NCBI RefSeq assembly: GCF_022009635.1
Contig: NZ_CP091716.1
Location: 2,681,001-2,745,000, forward strand
Origin: Variovorax paradoxus
Lineage (GTDB): Bacteria > Pseudomonadota > Gammaproteobacteria > Burkholderiales > Burkholderiaceae_C
Direction: 5' to 3'
DNA: 64,000 nucleotides
The notes below the pieces were generated by a model, which saw nothing but the letters and a program-made list of their open reading frames with translations, made no database searches and was not told where the DNA came from. Shown piece after piece: positions 1-8,377 of the stretch (its first letter is position 1; every line of letters begins with the position of its first letter). Position numbers and translations under genes: made by a program.

Positions 1-575
1 AAGTGGGCGCGCATCATGGGTTCGTCGCCCACGATGGCCGACAGGCGGCCGCCGACCTTGAGCGAGCCCAGCAGGTTCTGCGGAATGCGCGCGACCGAGC
101 CGCTGAGCACGATCACGTCGAAGCTCGGGCCGCTGGCCAGGGGCACGGAACCGTCGGCGTGGCGCACTTCGACGTTGGTCACGCCGTTCTGGCGCAGCGT
201 CTCGGCGGCGCGGGCGGCCAGCACGGGGTTGATTTCCAGCGACAGCACCTGGGCGGCGCGGGCGCCGAGCAGGGCGGCCATGAAGCCGGAACCGGTGCCG
301 ATCTCGAGCACGGATTCGTGCTTCTGGATGTGCAGGTCCTGCAGGGTGCGGGCCTCGACCTTGGGCGACAGCATGAATTCGCCGGGCACGGAGCCGTCCA
401 GCAGCGGCAGTTCCATGTCGAAGAACGACAGGGTGCGGTGCTCGTCGGGCACGTAGTCCTCGCGGTGGATTTCAGCCAGCAGTTCGAGGATGTCGGTCTC
501 CAGCACATCCCAGGGGCGGATCTGCTGTTCGATCATGTTGAAGCGCAAGCGCTCGAGGGTGGGAGTGGGGTTCAT
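1..575 (-). CDS. Protein-L-isoaspartate O-methyltransferase family protein (partial, C-terminus outside window)
   Basis: SAM-dependent methyltransferase of the Pcm family. Classical members methylate isoaspartyl residues in damaged proteins; this bacterial branch may have another substrate. The ATG at 575 gives an N-terminus beginning MNPTPTLERLRFNMIEQQIRPW, followed by a region matching the Pcm N-terminal helix and the SAM-binding motif I VLEIGTGSGFMAALLGA around residue 87. Further on there is an acidic strand end (LEINP) and a motif II-like FDVIVLSGS. About 191 residues lie in the window and the gene runs off the left edge, so the C-terminal strand region is missing. It lies 89 bp downstream of the TetR gene on the same strand. 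Family call is firm; exact substrate is inferred. Confidence 0.8.
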   Translation of the reverse strand, partial: MNPTPTLERLRFNMIEQQIRPWDVLETDILELLAEIHREDYVPDEHRTLSFFDMELPLLDGSVPGEFMLSPKVEARTLQDLHIQKHESVLEIGTGSGFMAALLGARAAQVLSLEINPVLAARAAETLRQNGVTNVEVRHADGSVPLASGPSFDVIVLSGSVARIPQNLLGSLKVGGRLSAIVGDEPMMRAH

Positions 576-664
576 GGCGTGGCTTTCCTTGTGGGCTCAG
601 GACAAACCTTCAATTTTAGGTGGCGCCGATGACACCCGCGGCCCGGTCGGCCTTCCGCGACGCT

Positions 665-1342
665 TCATGCCTTGTCTCCGGGGCGGACTGTGAGGCCGTA
701 AAGCACTGTTTCTGCCTGCGTCGCGAGGTATTTCTCGGGGTCGAGCGTGGATGCGCCGTCGACGCAGACCATGGCCGAATGCTTCCAGAGCATGAGGAAG
801 ACCATGGGCGCGACCACCGAGTAGATGGCGTGGTCGATGTCGACCTGGGCGAATTCGCCGCGGTCGATGCCGCGCTGCAGAATGCGCCGCAGCAGGTCGT
901 GGCCGGGGCGCACCACCTCGCGGCGGTAGAACTCCGCGAGCTCGGGGAAGTTGGAGCCCTCGCACATCATCAACTTGGTCAGGCCCGAGGCCTTGGTCAT
1001 GCCGACGCGTTCCCACCACACGTTCATGCAGTAGCGCAGCATTTCGGCCGAGGTGCCCTCGAAAGCCTCGAATTCGGCGTTCCACTCGGTAAACCGGCCG
1101 CCCAGGCTTTCCATGACCACGGCCTTGAACAGCTCTTCCTTGCTCGGGAAGTACAGGAAGAGCGTGCCCTTGGAAACGCCGGCCCGCGCCGCCACTTCTT
1201 CGGAGCGGGTGGCGGCGAAGCCTTTTTCCACGAACAGGTCGAGCGCGGCCGCCAGCAATTCGCCGGGGCGCGCCTCCTTGCGGCGCTCGCGCTTGGCGCG
1301 GACCGTGCAGATCTTGTCGACGAAGGAGCGGGGCGTGGGCAT
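665..1342 (-). CDS. TetR/AcrR family transcriptional regulator
   Basis: Predicted 225-residue DNA-binding repressor. Residues about 15-70 form the TetR N-terminal helix-turn-helix: LLAAALDLFVEKGFAATRSEEVAARAGVSKGTLFLYFPSKEELF has the typical GVSKGTLF recognition helix and the Y-F-x-S-K-E-E-L end. The rest is a helical ligand-binding domain with no recognisable effector. The start at 1342 (MPTPRSFVDK) is chosen over an upstream ATG at 1405, which would add 21 residues lacking family character and run into the 102-bp spacer shared with msrA. It is divergent from msrA and upstream of the methyltransferase on the same strand. TetR proteins often control themselves and neighbours; the target here is unknown. 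Confidence 0.85.
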   Translation of the reverse strand: MPTPRSFVDKICTVRAKRERRKEARPGELLAAALDLFVEKGFAATRSEEVAARAGVSKGTLFLYFPSKEELFKAVVMESLGGRFTEWNAEFEAFEGTSAEMLRYCMNVWWERVGMTKASGLTKLMMCEGSNFPELAEFYRREVVRPGHDLLRRILQRGIDRGEFAQVDIDHAIYSVVAPMVFLMLWKHSAMVCVDGASTLDPEKYLATQAETVLYGLTVRPGDKA

Positions 1343-1444
1343 GATTTTAATGACTCGCGGGTTAGTAATGTAGTGAGCGGCATCTGTCACGTCAAGCCGC
1401 GACAATATCGGGTTCGTCTTTTTCCAACCTGCCGGAGCAGTGCC

Positions 1445-1996
1445 ATGACCTCTTCATCGTCGCCCACAGAAACCATCGTGCTCGGTGGCGGCTGCTTCTG
1501 GTGCACCGAGGCGGTGTTCGACCGGGTGCAGGGCGTGCTCGACGTGGAGTCGGGTTATTGCAACGGCCAGACCGTCAAGCCGACCTACGAACAGGTCTGC
1601 ACCGGCCGCACCGGCCACGCCGAGGTGGTGAAGCTCGAATTCGACCCGGCGCAGATCAGCCTGCGCGAAGTCCTCGAGATCTTCTTCGTGGTGCACGACC
1701 CGACCACGCTCAACCGCCAGGGCAACGATGTCGGCACGCAGTACCGCAGCGGCATCTACTACACCGACGACGCGCAGAAGCAGGTGGCTGAAGAAGTCAT
1801 CCGCGACATCGAGGCCAGCAAGACCTACGGCTCGCCGGTCGTCACCGAAGTGGCCAGGCTCGCCAACTACTCGGCGGCCGAGGCCTACCACCAGGACTAC
1901 TTCCTGAACAACCCGAACCAGGGCTACTGCGCATTCGTCGTGGGCCCGAAGGTCGAGAAGTTCCAGAAGACCTTCGCCTCGCGCCTGAAGGCCTGA
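1445..1996 (+). CDS. msrA: Peptide-methionine (S)-S-oxide reductase MsrA
   Basis: Reduces the S-epimer of methionine sulfoxide in proteins and free methionine, repairing oxidative damage, with electrons from thioredoxin. The 183-residue product carries the active-site motif GGGCFWCTEAVF, with catalytic Cys at residue 17, and the expected downstream blocks GYCNGQ, PTYEQVCTGRTGHAE, EVLEIFFVVHDPTTLNRQGNDVGTQYRS and YHQDYF. The ATG at 1445 places the active-site Cys at the usual short distance from the N-terminus; the longer upstream ORF overlaps the TetR gene and is non-genic. Only 14 bp separate it from the small membrane-protein gene at 2011, so it may be the first gene of the receptor cassette transcript. 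Confidence 0.95.
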   Translation: MTSSSSPTETIVLGGGCFWCTEAVFDRVQGVLDVESGYCNGQTVKPTYEQVCTGRTGHAEVVKLEFDPAQISLREVLEIFFVVHDPTTLNRQGNDVGTQYRSGIYYTDDAQKQVAEEVIRDIEASKTYGSPVVTEVARLANYSAAEAYHQDYFLNNPNQGYCAFVVGPKVEKFQKTFASRLKA

Positions 1997-2010
1997 CCTC
2001 CTCTCCAGCC

Positions 2011-2400
2011 GTGCGCATCGCCCGCCAGTCTCCCTCCCGTTCGTCGCGCGCGCTCGTCGTCGCGCTGGCGTTCGCGTTGTGGATCGCTGGCACGCTCGGG
2101 GTCATGCACCGGTCGCTGCATGTGCCGGGGCTGGCGCAGGCCGCGGCGGCGGTGCAGCAGGCATCGCAGAGCGGCGTGCACAAGCATGCGGCGCACGGCC
2201 TGGGCAGCCTGTTCGGCGAACACACCGACGCCGAGTGCCGGCTGTACGACCAGCTGGAGCACGGCTCCACCGCGCCCAGCGTTCCGCTGGTGGTGCTGCC
2301 GATACTGCTGCCGTCGGCCACCTTCGCCTATCTGCAGGGCGAGGCCATCGCCCGCTGGATCGCGCTGTTCGACGCGCGCGGTCCGCCTTCCACTCGCTGA
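2011..2400 (+). CDS. Small membrane/periplasmic protein with His/Cys motif (copy 1), before TonB receptor
   Basis: A 129-residue protein from a GTG start, not assigned to a named family by me. Residues 14-32 form a hydrophobic N-terminal signal anchor (ALVVALAFALWIAGTLGVM). The mid-part holds potential metal ligands: HRSLH, HKH, then a conserved block DAECRLYDQLEHG. A second hydrophobic stretch (VPLVVLPILLPSATFAYL) precedes a conserved tail QGEAIARWIALFDARGPP. The gene at 4672-5067 encodes a clear paralog whose last 57 residues are nearly identical. Both sit immediately upstream of a TonB-dependent receptor. The pairing with a ZnuD-like receptor in copy 2 suggests, by inference only, a role in metal binding or in sensing receptor cargo. 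It starts 14 bp after msrA. Confidence 0.7.
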   Translation: MRIARQSPSRSSRALVVALAFALWIAGTLGVMHRSLHVPGLAQAAAAVQQASQSGVHKHAAHGLGSLFGEHTDAECRLYDQLEHGSTAPSVPLVVLPILLPSATFAYLQGEAIARWIALFDARGPPSTR

Positions 2401-2480
2401 ATCCCCCCGTGTTCCGGCCGTAGCGGCCCGCATTGCGCGGGCGGCTGCGGATCGTTCATCGATTCAACGAGTGTCCATTC

Positions 2481-4655
2481 ATGATTCCCAATTTCCGTCG
2501 CAGTGCCGTTGGCATTGCCGTTCTTTCCCTGCTGTCCTGGTCGGCCTTCGCTCAGGACGCGGCCACCACGACCACCACCACAGTGGCGCCCAGCGCCGCC
2601 GAAGGCACGCTGTCCACCGTGGAGATCCAGTCCGAGCGCCTCAAGAAGGCGCGCATGGAGCTGTCGCCCGAGGTCGGCGCGACCGTCTACCGCATCGACC
2701 GCGCCGCCATCGACGCGCTCGGCAAGGGCGACGCCACGCCGCTGGACGACGTGCTGCTGACCTTGCCCGGCGTGGCCAAGGACTCCAAGGCCTCCGGCTC
2801 GCTGCATGTGCGCGACGACCACGGCAACGTGCAGTACCGCGTCAACGGCGTGCAGTTGCCCGAAGGCATTTCGGGCTTCGGCCAGTCGCTGGACACGCGC
2901 TACATCGACTCGGTCAACTTCCTGACCGGCGCCTTGCCCGCGCAGTACGGCCTGCGCACCGCCGGCGTGGTCGACATCCAGACCAAGCAGGGCTTCGGCA
3001 AGCCGGGCGGCTCGCTCGGCTTCACCTTCGGCAGCCACAACACGCTGGAGGAAAGCGGCTCGGTCTACGGCACCACCGGCAACCTGAGCTACTACCTGTC
3101 GGGCAGCCTGGTGTCCAACACCAACGGCATCGAGAACCCACAGCCCACGCTCAACGCGCAGAACGACCGCACGCGGCAGGGCAAGACCTTCGGCAACCTG
3201 AGCTACTACCTCGACGCCGACACCCGCCTGGGCCTGATGTTCGGCACCTACAACGGCAAGTTCCAGATCCCGACCAACCCCAACCAGACGCCGGCCTTCT
3301 CGCTGGCCGGCTACAGCGACCTGGGCACGGGCTACAACGGCCTGCCGTCGTCCGACGTGCGCGAGCGCCAGACCGAGGCCACGCGCTTCGTCGCGCTGTC
3401 CTACCAGAAGACCGTGGGCGCGCTGGACTTCCAGGTCTCGGCCTTCCACCAGTACTCGAACCTGCACTACACGCCCGACGCCGTGGGCGACCTGATCTAC
3501 AACGGCGTGGCTTCCGACACCCTGCGTTCCAACTCGTCGAACGGGCTGCAGGCCGATGCCTCGTACAAGCTGAACGACGCGCACACGCTGCGCTTCGGCG
3601 GCGCCTATACGCGTCAGAGCACGCGCAGCATCAATGCGGTGAACGTGTTCCCGGTCGACGACACCGGCGCGCAGGTCGGCAACACGCCGGTGCTCATCAA
3701 CGACAACTCCGGCAAGGTCGGCCAGCTCGCCAGCCTCTACGTGCAGGACGAATGGCGCATCGACCCCCGGCTGACCTTCAACTACGGCCTGCGCTACGAC
3801 AGCGTCGACGCATTCACCAAGGAGCACCAGTGGAGCCCGCGGCTGAACCTGGCCTACAAGCTCTCGGACGACACGGCGCTGCACGCGGGCTATGCGCGCT
3901 ACTTCACGCCGCCGCCGCAGGAGCTGGCCTCGCAGCAGAGCATCAACCTCTACACCGGCACGACCAACCAGCCTGAAATCGCCAACTCCGACCCGGTGAA
4001 GGCCGAGCGCACCCACTACTTCGACCTGGGGCTGGACCACAAGGTGAACGACAACCTGTCGCTGTCGGCCGACGTGTACTACAAGAACATCACCAACCTG
4101 CTCGACGAAGGCCAGTTCGGCCAGGCGCTGATCCTGTCGCCGTTCAACTACGCCAAGGGCTTCGCGCGCGGGCTGGAGCTGTCGGCGCGCTATAACGACG
4201 ACCACTGGTCGGCCTACGCGAACTTCGCCTACCAGAAGGCGATGGGCAAGAACATCGTGTCGAGCCAGTCGCTGTTCGGCACCGACGAGCTGAACTACAT
4301 CGCCAACCACTACGTGTACCTGGACCACGACCAGACCTACACGCTGTCGGGCGGCGCCAGCTACCGCTTCGGCGACAACCAGGTCAGCGGCGACCTGATC
4401 TTCGGCAGCGGCCTGCGTCGCACGCCCGACGGCGGCGCGCCCAACAGCGCGGCGCTGCCGCACTACGCGGTGGTCAACGCCGCCTACTCGCACACATGGA
4501 AGGAGTCGTCGGGCGGGGACATCGTCGGGCGCATCGCCATCCTGAACCTGTTCGACAAGAGCTACCTGCTGCGCGACGGCACGGGCGTGGGCGTCGGCGC
4601 GCCGCAGTACGGGGTGCGCCGCAGCCTGTACGTGAGCATGACCACGCACTTCTGA
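2481..4655 (+). CDS. TonB-dependent outer-membrane receptor (copy 1, substrate unknown)
   Basis: A 724-residue outer-membrane receptor for TonB/ExbBD-energised uptake. The ATG at 2481 begins a Sec signal peptide (MIPNFRRSAVGIAVLSLLSWSAFAQ). The plug domain follows (residues about 40-170) with LDDVLLTLPGVAKDSKASGSLHVRDDHGNVQYRVNGVQLPEG and TAGVVDIQTK. The remainder is a beta-barrel of alternating aromatic strands ending in the YVSMTTHF type with terminal Phe. Only the signal peptide and 5' leader resemble the second receptor at 5149; the barrels differ, so this is not a simple duplication of one receptor. Placed 80 bp after small-protein copy 1 and 16 bp before copy 2. Likely one transcript. 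Substrate cannot be read from sequence; a metal or chelate is an inference from context. Confidence 0.88.
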   Translation: MIPNFRRSAVGIAVLSLLSWSAFAQDAATTTTTTVAPSAAEGTLSTVEIQSERLKKARMELSPEVGATVYRIDRAAIDALGKGDATPLDDVLLTLPGVAKDSKASGSLHVRDDHGNVQYRVNGVQLPEGISGFGQSLDTRYIDSVNFLTGALPAQYGLRTAGVVDIQTKQGFGKPGGSLGFTFGSHNTLEESGSVYGTTGNLSYYLSGSLVSNTNGIENPQPTLNAQNDRTRQGKTFGNLSYYLDADTRLGLMFGTYNGKFQIPTNPNQTPAFSLAGYSDLGTGYNGLPSSDVRERQTEATRFVALSYQKTVGALDFQVSAFHQYSNLHYTPDAVGDLIYNGVASDTLRSNSSNGLQADASYKLNDAHTLRFGGAYTRQSTRSINAVNVFPVDDTGAQVGNTPVLINDNSGKVGQLASLYVQDEWRIDPRLTFNYGLRYDSVDAFTKEHQWSPRLNLAYKLSDDTALHAGYARYFTPPPQELASQQSINLYTGTTNQPEIANSDPVKAERTHYFDLGLDHKVNDNLSLSADVYYKNITNLLDEGQFGQALILSPFNYAKGFARGLELSARYNDDHWSAYANFAYQKAMGKNIVSSQSLFGTDELNYIANHYVYLDHDQTYTLSGGASYRFGDNQVSGDLIFGSGLRRTPDGGAPNSAALPHYAVVNAAYSHTWKESSGGDIVGRIAILNLFDKSYLLRDGTGVGVGAPQYGVRRSLYVSMTTHF

Positions 4656-4671
4656 CGCAGGCCCCACGCGC

Positions 4672-5067
4672 ATGATGAACCCGAGGCTGTCGCGCACCGT
4701 CGCGCTCATGCTGCTCCTGGCAGTGTGGGCGGCGTCGACGCTCGGCCTCGTGCATGCCACGCTGCACGTGCCGGGCGACCGTGCGTGGGCCGTGGCCGCC
4801 GATGCGGGCGCCGCCTCCGCGATTGCGCCCTCGGCCAAGCGCGGCCCGGCGCAGCGCCATGGGTGGATCCATGCGCTCTTCGGCGACAAGACCGACGCCG
4901 AATGCCGGCTGTACGACCGCCTGTCGCACGGCTTCAGCATGCCGGGCGTGCCGCTGATGGTGCTGCCGATGGTGCTGCCCTCGGCCACCTTCGCCTACCT
5001 GCAGGGCGAAGCCATCGCCCGCTGGATCGTGCTGTTCGACGCACGCGGTCCGCCTCTCGCTCGCTGA
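4672..5067 (+). CDS. Small membrane/periplasmic protein with His/Cys motif (copy 2), before ZnuD-like receptor
   Basis: A 131-residue paralog of the protein at 2011-2400. N-terminal hydrophobic segment (VALMLLLAVWAASTLGLVHA), then HATLH, a basic variable middle, and the conserved block DAECRLYDRLSHG. The second hydrophobic segment and tail (LPSATFAYLQGEAIARWIVLFDARGPP) match copy 1 almost residue for residue. Conservation is strongest in the C-terminal half, suggesting that half carries the function. Sixteen bp after receptor 1 and 81 bp before receptor 2. The His and Cys residues could coordinate zinc or copper; this is inferred, not shown. Family not recognised. Confidence 0.7.
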   Translation: MMNPRLSRTVALMLLLAVWAASTLGLVHATLHVPGDRAWAVAADAGAASAIAPSAKRGPAQRHGWIHALFGDKTDAECRLYDRLSHGFSMPGVPLMVLPMVLPSATFAYLQGEAIARWIVLFDARGPPLAR

Positions 5068-5148
5068 TTTCTCACGTGTTCCGACGCTGCCGCACCTGCC
5101 TTGCGCGGGTGGCGGCCGGTCGCCCCTTGATTTCAACGAGTGTTTTTC

Positions 5149-7242
5149 ATGACCCCCCATTTCCGTCGCAACGCCATCGGCGCTGCCGTTCTTTCACTCG
5201 CCGCACTGGCGGGCGCGGCACAGGCGCAGACCGCGCCGACGCCTTCCACCGCCGACAACGCCAGCCTGCGCGAAGTCACCGTCACCGGCAACCCGCTTGG
5301 CGCCAGTGACCTGATCGCGCCGACCACCACGCTGTCGGGCGACAAGCTCCTGCTGCGCTCCGAATCGACCCTCGGCGAGACCCTGAACAACCTGCCGGGC
5401 GTGAGCAGCAGCTACTTCGGCCCCAACGCCAGCCGGCCCAGCATTCGCGGGCAGGACGGCGACCGCATCCGCATCCTGCAGAACGGCGGCGGCGCGCCCG
5501 ACGCCTCGGCGCTGAGCTACGACCACGCGGTGCCGGTGGACGCGCTCGTCACCGAGCGCATCGAGGTGCTGCGCGGCCCCTCGGCGCTGCAGTACGGCGG
5601 CAGCGCCGTCGGCGGCGTGGTCAACGTGATCGACAACCGCATTCCGACCGAGCCCATCAACGGCTTCGGCGGCCGCGCCGACCTGGGCTACGCCACCGGC
5701 AACAAGGAAAAGAGCGGCGGCGTGCTGCTCGAGGGCGGCAACGAGCGCATTGCCGTGCATGTCGACGCCTTCAACCGCGACTCGAAGGACGTGTCGGTGC
5801 CCATCACCCTGGAATGCAGCAAGCCGGGCTCGCCTTGGATGGCGCGAAAGATCTGCAACTCCGCCAACCAGGCGCACGGCGGCGCGGTCGGCGGCACCGT
5901 ATTCTTCGACCAGGGCTGGGTCGGTGCGTCGGTCAGCACCTACCGCAGCACCTACGGCACCGTGGCCGAGGACGACGTGACCATCGGCATGAAGTCCGAC
6001 CGCCAGGCGCTCGAAGGCGAATGGCGCCCGGGCGGCTTCATCAGCAGCATCCACGCCAAGCTGAGCCACACCAACTACCGCCACACCGAGTTCGAGGGCC
6101 GCGAGCCGGGCACCACCTTCTCCAACGTGAGCAACGACCTGCGCCTGGAGGCGCGTCACCAGAAGATCGGCAACTTCGAAGGCCTGGTCGGCTTCAGCAG
6201 CGAGACCAACCGCTTCGCCGCCGACGGCGAGGAAGCCTTCGCGCCGCACAGCCGCACGCGCTCGACCGCGCTGTTCCTGCACGAGGAATACGGCACCTCG
6301 TGGGGTCGCCTGAGCTTCGGCGCGCGCACCGAGAAGGTCCGCGTGCGCTCGCTGGGCTACCCGGAAGACCTGAGCGTGACGCGCTTCGCAGTCGGCGAGC
6401 GCACCTTCAATCCGCACAGCGCGGCATTCGGCGCGCTGGTCAACCTGACGCCGCAGTGGCAGCTGACCTCGAACATCGCCTACACCGAGCGCGCACCGAA
6501 GGACTACGAACTGCTGGCCAACGGCCCGCACGTGGCAACGGCCGCGTGGGAAGTGGGCGACCCGACGCTCAAGAAGGAAAAGTCGACCGGCTTCGACCTG
6601 GGCGCGCAGTGGAAGGACGGGCCCAACACGGCGCGCGTCAATGCGTATGTCACGCGCTTTCGCAACTACATCGGCCTCACGGCCTCGGGCCGCGAGCTGG
6701 ACTCCGAAGGCAACGTGGCCGAGCCCGGCACGCCCGACACGCTGGCCGAGTACCTCTACGGCGGCGTGCGCGCGCGCTTTACCGGCATCGAGGCGAACGG
6801 CAACCTGCGCCTGCTGGGCGCCGACGGCTTCGCGCGCATGGCCGACGCGGGCACGCTCGACCTCGAATGGCGCGGCGACATCGTGCGCGCGAAGAACCTC
6901 GACACCGGCGAGCCGCTGCCGCGCATCGCGCCGCTGCGCCTGGGCGCGACGCTGGCCTACGGCAACGGCCCGTGGACCGCGCGCCTGGGCTTCGACTACA
7001 ACGCCGCGCAGCACCGCGTGCCGAGCGTGGGCGCGCGCGAGACCGATGCCTATACGCTGTGGAACGCGGCCATCACGTACCGCATGAAGGTGCAGCGCGC
7101 CAACCTCACCTGGTATGCGCGCATGGACAACATCACCAACAAGCTGGCCTACAGCCCGACCTCGATCCTCACGACCACGGTGTACCCGAACGCGCCGCTG
7201 CCGGGGCGGACGCTGAAGGTTGGTTTGCGCGTGACGTTCTGA
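5149..7242 (+). CDS. TonB-dependent receptor, ZnuD-like (probable zinc uptake)
   Basis: Outer-membrane receptor of 697 residues. The ATG at 5149 aligns the signal peptide (MTPHFRRNAIGAAVLSLAALAGAAQAQ) with that of receptor 1; a GTG nine bases upstream is possible. A TonB-box-like LREVTVTGN follows the signal. The plug has PGVSSSYFGPNASRPSIRG and IRILQNGGGAPDASALSYDHAVPVD, then VTERIEVLRGPSALQYGGSAVGGVVNVIDN, wording I associate with ZnuD zinc receptors and their relatives. Two Cys residues (LECSKP and KICNSA) lie in a likely surface loop. The barrel contains YTERAPKDYELLANGPHVAT and ends in LRVTF. It closes the cassette; a repeat pair with a 9-bp hairpin follows 12 bp later. Zinc is the leading substrate; other metals or haem are not excluded. 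Confidence 0.82.
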   Translation: MTPHFRRNAIGAAVLSLAALAGAAQAQTAPTPSTADNASLREVTVTGNPLGASDLIAPTTTLSGDKLLLRSESTLGETLNNLPGVSSSYFGPNASRPSIRGQDGDRIRILQNGGGAPDASALSYDHAVPVDALVTERIEVLRGPSALQYGGSAVGGVVNVIDNRIPTEPINGFGGRADLGYATGNKEKSGGVLLEGGNERIAVHVDAFNRDSKDVSVPITLECSKPGSPWMARKICNSANQAHGGAVGGTVFFDQGWVGASVSTYRSTYGTVAEDDVTIGMKSDRQALEGEWRPGGFISSIHAKLSHTNYRHTEFEGREPGTTFSNVSNDLRLEARHQKIGNFEGLVGFSSETNRFAADGEEAFAPHSRTRSTALFLHEEYGTSWGRLSFGARTEKVRVRSLGYPEDLSVTRFAVGERTFNPHSAAFGALVNLTPQWQLTSNIAYTERAPKDYELLANGPHVATAAWEVGDPTLKKEKSTGFDLGAQWKDGPNTARVNAYVTRFRNYIGLTASGRELDSEGNVAEPGTPDTLAEYLYGGVRARFTGIEANGNLRLLGADGFARMADAGTLDLEWRGDIVRAKNLDTGEPLPRIAPLRLGATLAYGNGPWTARLGFDYNAAQHRVPSVGARETDAYTLWNAAITYRMKVQRANLTWYARMDNITNKLAYSPTSILTTTVYPNAPLPGRTLKVGLRVTF

Positions 7243-7254
7243 TCTCGTGCCTTA

Positions 7255-7367
7255 CTCCCTCCCCCTCTGGGGGAGGGCAGGGGTGGGGGCTCGCGGCGTA
7301 TCCAATGTCAGCGGCCTTTGATGCGCCGCTTGCCCCCATCCCAGCCTTCCCCCGGGAGGGGAAGGAG
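7255..7367 (+). repeat. Inverted pair of GC-rich palindromic repeats (BIME/REP-like)
   Basis: Two ~36-bp arms in opposite orientation flank a ~40-bp spacer. The left arm (7255-7290) contains a perfect 9-bp hairpin, CCCTCCCCC-TCT-GGGGGAGGG at 7257-7277. The right arm (about 7331-7367) is an imperfect reverse complement with its own C/G-rich hairpin. Such arms are common extragenic repeats in Comamonadaceae and Burkholderiales by my recollection. The first hairpin could act as an mRNA 3' end or stabiliser for the receptor operon; it lacks a U-run, so a Rho-independent terminator is not supported. Confidence 0.7.
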
Positions 7368-7402
7368 CAAGACAACGCAAGACCCTCGGCTATCCTCGCC
7401 GG

Positions 7403-8356
7403 GTGAATTCGTTCGTCATCTCCTCGCTTCTTCCCGTCGTATTGCTCATCGCCGCGGGCTACCTTGCCGGCAGGCGCCGCTGGATCGGCGGCAACGCGGT
7501 GAAGGACCTGTCGAACCTCATCTTCCTGCTGCTCGCGCCCGCGCTGCTGTTTCGCGCCATGAGCACGGTGCACGTCGAACAGCTGAGCCTCAAGCCGGTG
7601 GCGGCGTACTTCATCGCCTCGGGCCTGCTGTTCGCGGGCACGATGGCGCTGCGCGGCTTCAACCGCACGGCCGCGGTGATCGCGCTGGCCAACACCTACA
7701 GCAACACCGTGATGATCGGCATCGCGCTGATCGGCTTGGCCTATGGCGAGGACGGCATGGTGGTGCTGCTCACGCTCATCTCGCTGCATTCGCTGGTGCT
7801 GCTGACCAGCGCCACCGTGGTGCTCGAGCTGGCCGTGGCGCGCGAGCACGCAGCGGCCGGTGACGGTACCGGCAAGCACTCGATGGCGCGCACCGTGCTG
7901 CGCGCGCTGCGCAACGCCATCATCCATCCGGTGCCGCTGCCAATCATGGCCGGCCTGTTGTTCGCGCAGACCGGGCTCGTCATGCCCGAGATGATCGACA
8001 AGCCGATCCAGCTCCTCGGGCAGGCCTTCGGGCCGGTGGCGCTGGTGATGGTGGGCATCACGCTCGCGCTCACGCCCATCGGCCGGCACTGGCGCGGCGC
8101 GCTGGCGCAGGCGCTGGTGAAGAACCTGCTGCATCCGCTGCTGGTGGCGGCCATCGGCTGGGCGCTGGGTGTGCGCGGCATTCCACTCACGGTGATGGTG
8201 GTGGCCGCGGCGCTGCCGATCGGCGCCAATGTGTTCCTGTTCTCGCAGCGCTATCGCACCGCCGAAGACCTGGTGACGGCCAGCGTCGCCGTGTCGACGG
8301 TGCTGGCCCTGGGCACGCTGACGCTGGTGATGGTGTGGGTGCAGTGGCTGCCCTGA
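7403..8356 (+). CDS. AEC family (auxin efflux carrier-type) transporter
   Basis: Integral inner-membrane protein of 317 residues from a GTG start at 7403. It shows about ten hydrophobic segments in two halves, as expected for the AEC/PIN-like fold, opening with FVISSLLPVVLLIAAGYLAGRRRWI and followed by a short loop KDLSNLIFLLLAPALLFRAM. The repeated NxxN/P-like helix break is seen in ALANTYSNTVMIGIALIGLAYG and the closing half in ALPIGANVFLFSQRY. Family members export or import small carboxylates or unidentified anions; the substrate cannot be told. It stands alone after the repeat pair and is convergent with pdxH (21-bp gap). Confidence 0.85.
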   Translation: MNSFVISSLLPVVLLIAAGYLAGRRRWIGGNAVKDLSNLIFLLLAPALLFRAMSTVHVEQLSLKPVAAYFIASGLLFAGTMALRGFNRTAAVIALANTYSNTVMIGIALIGLAYGEDGMVVLLTLISLHSLVLLTSATVVLELAVAREHAAAGDGTGKHSMARTVLRALRNAIIHPVPLPIMAGLLFAQTGLVMPEMIDKPIQLLGQAFGPVALVMVGITLALTPIGRHWRGALAQALVKNLLHPLLVAAIGWALGVRGIPLTVMVVAAALPIGANVFLFSQRYRTAEDLVTASVAVSTVLALGTLTLVMVWVQWLP

Positions 8357-8377
8357 AGGCAGGCCCGACGACGTGGC

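Noticed and set aside
1343..1444. TetR operator in the spacer to msrA
   Set aside because: The AT-richer stretch GGTTAGTAATGTAGTGAGC hints at a dyad but no clear palindrome could be built.
2328..4988. 886-codon minus-strand open frame opposite the first TonB receptor
   Set aside because: Antisense shadow of receptor 1 with no recognisable domain; the plus-strand receptor has a signal peptide, plug and barrel.
5194..7014. 606-codon minus-strand open frame opposite the ZnuD-like receptor
   Set aside because: Antisense shadow; composition (RRRGQ, AQVG repeats) is typical of GC-driven frames.
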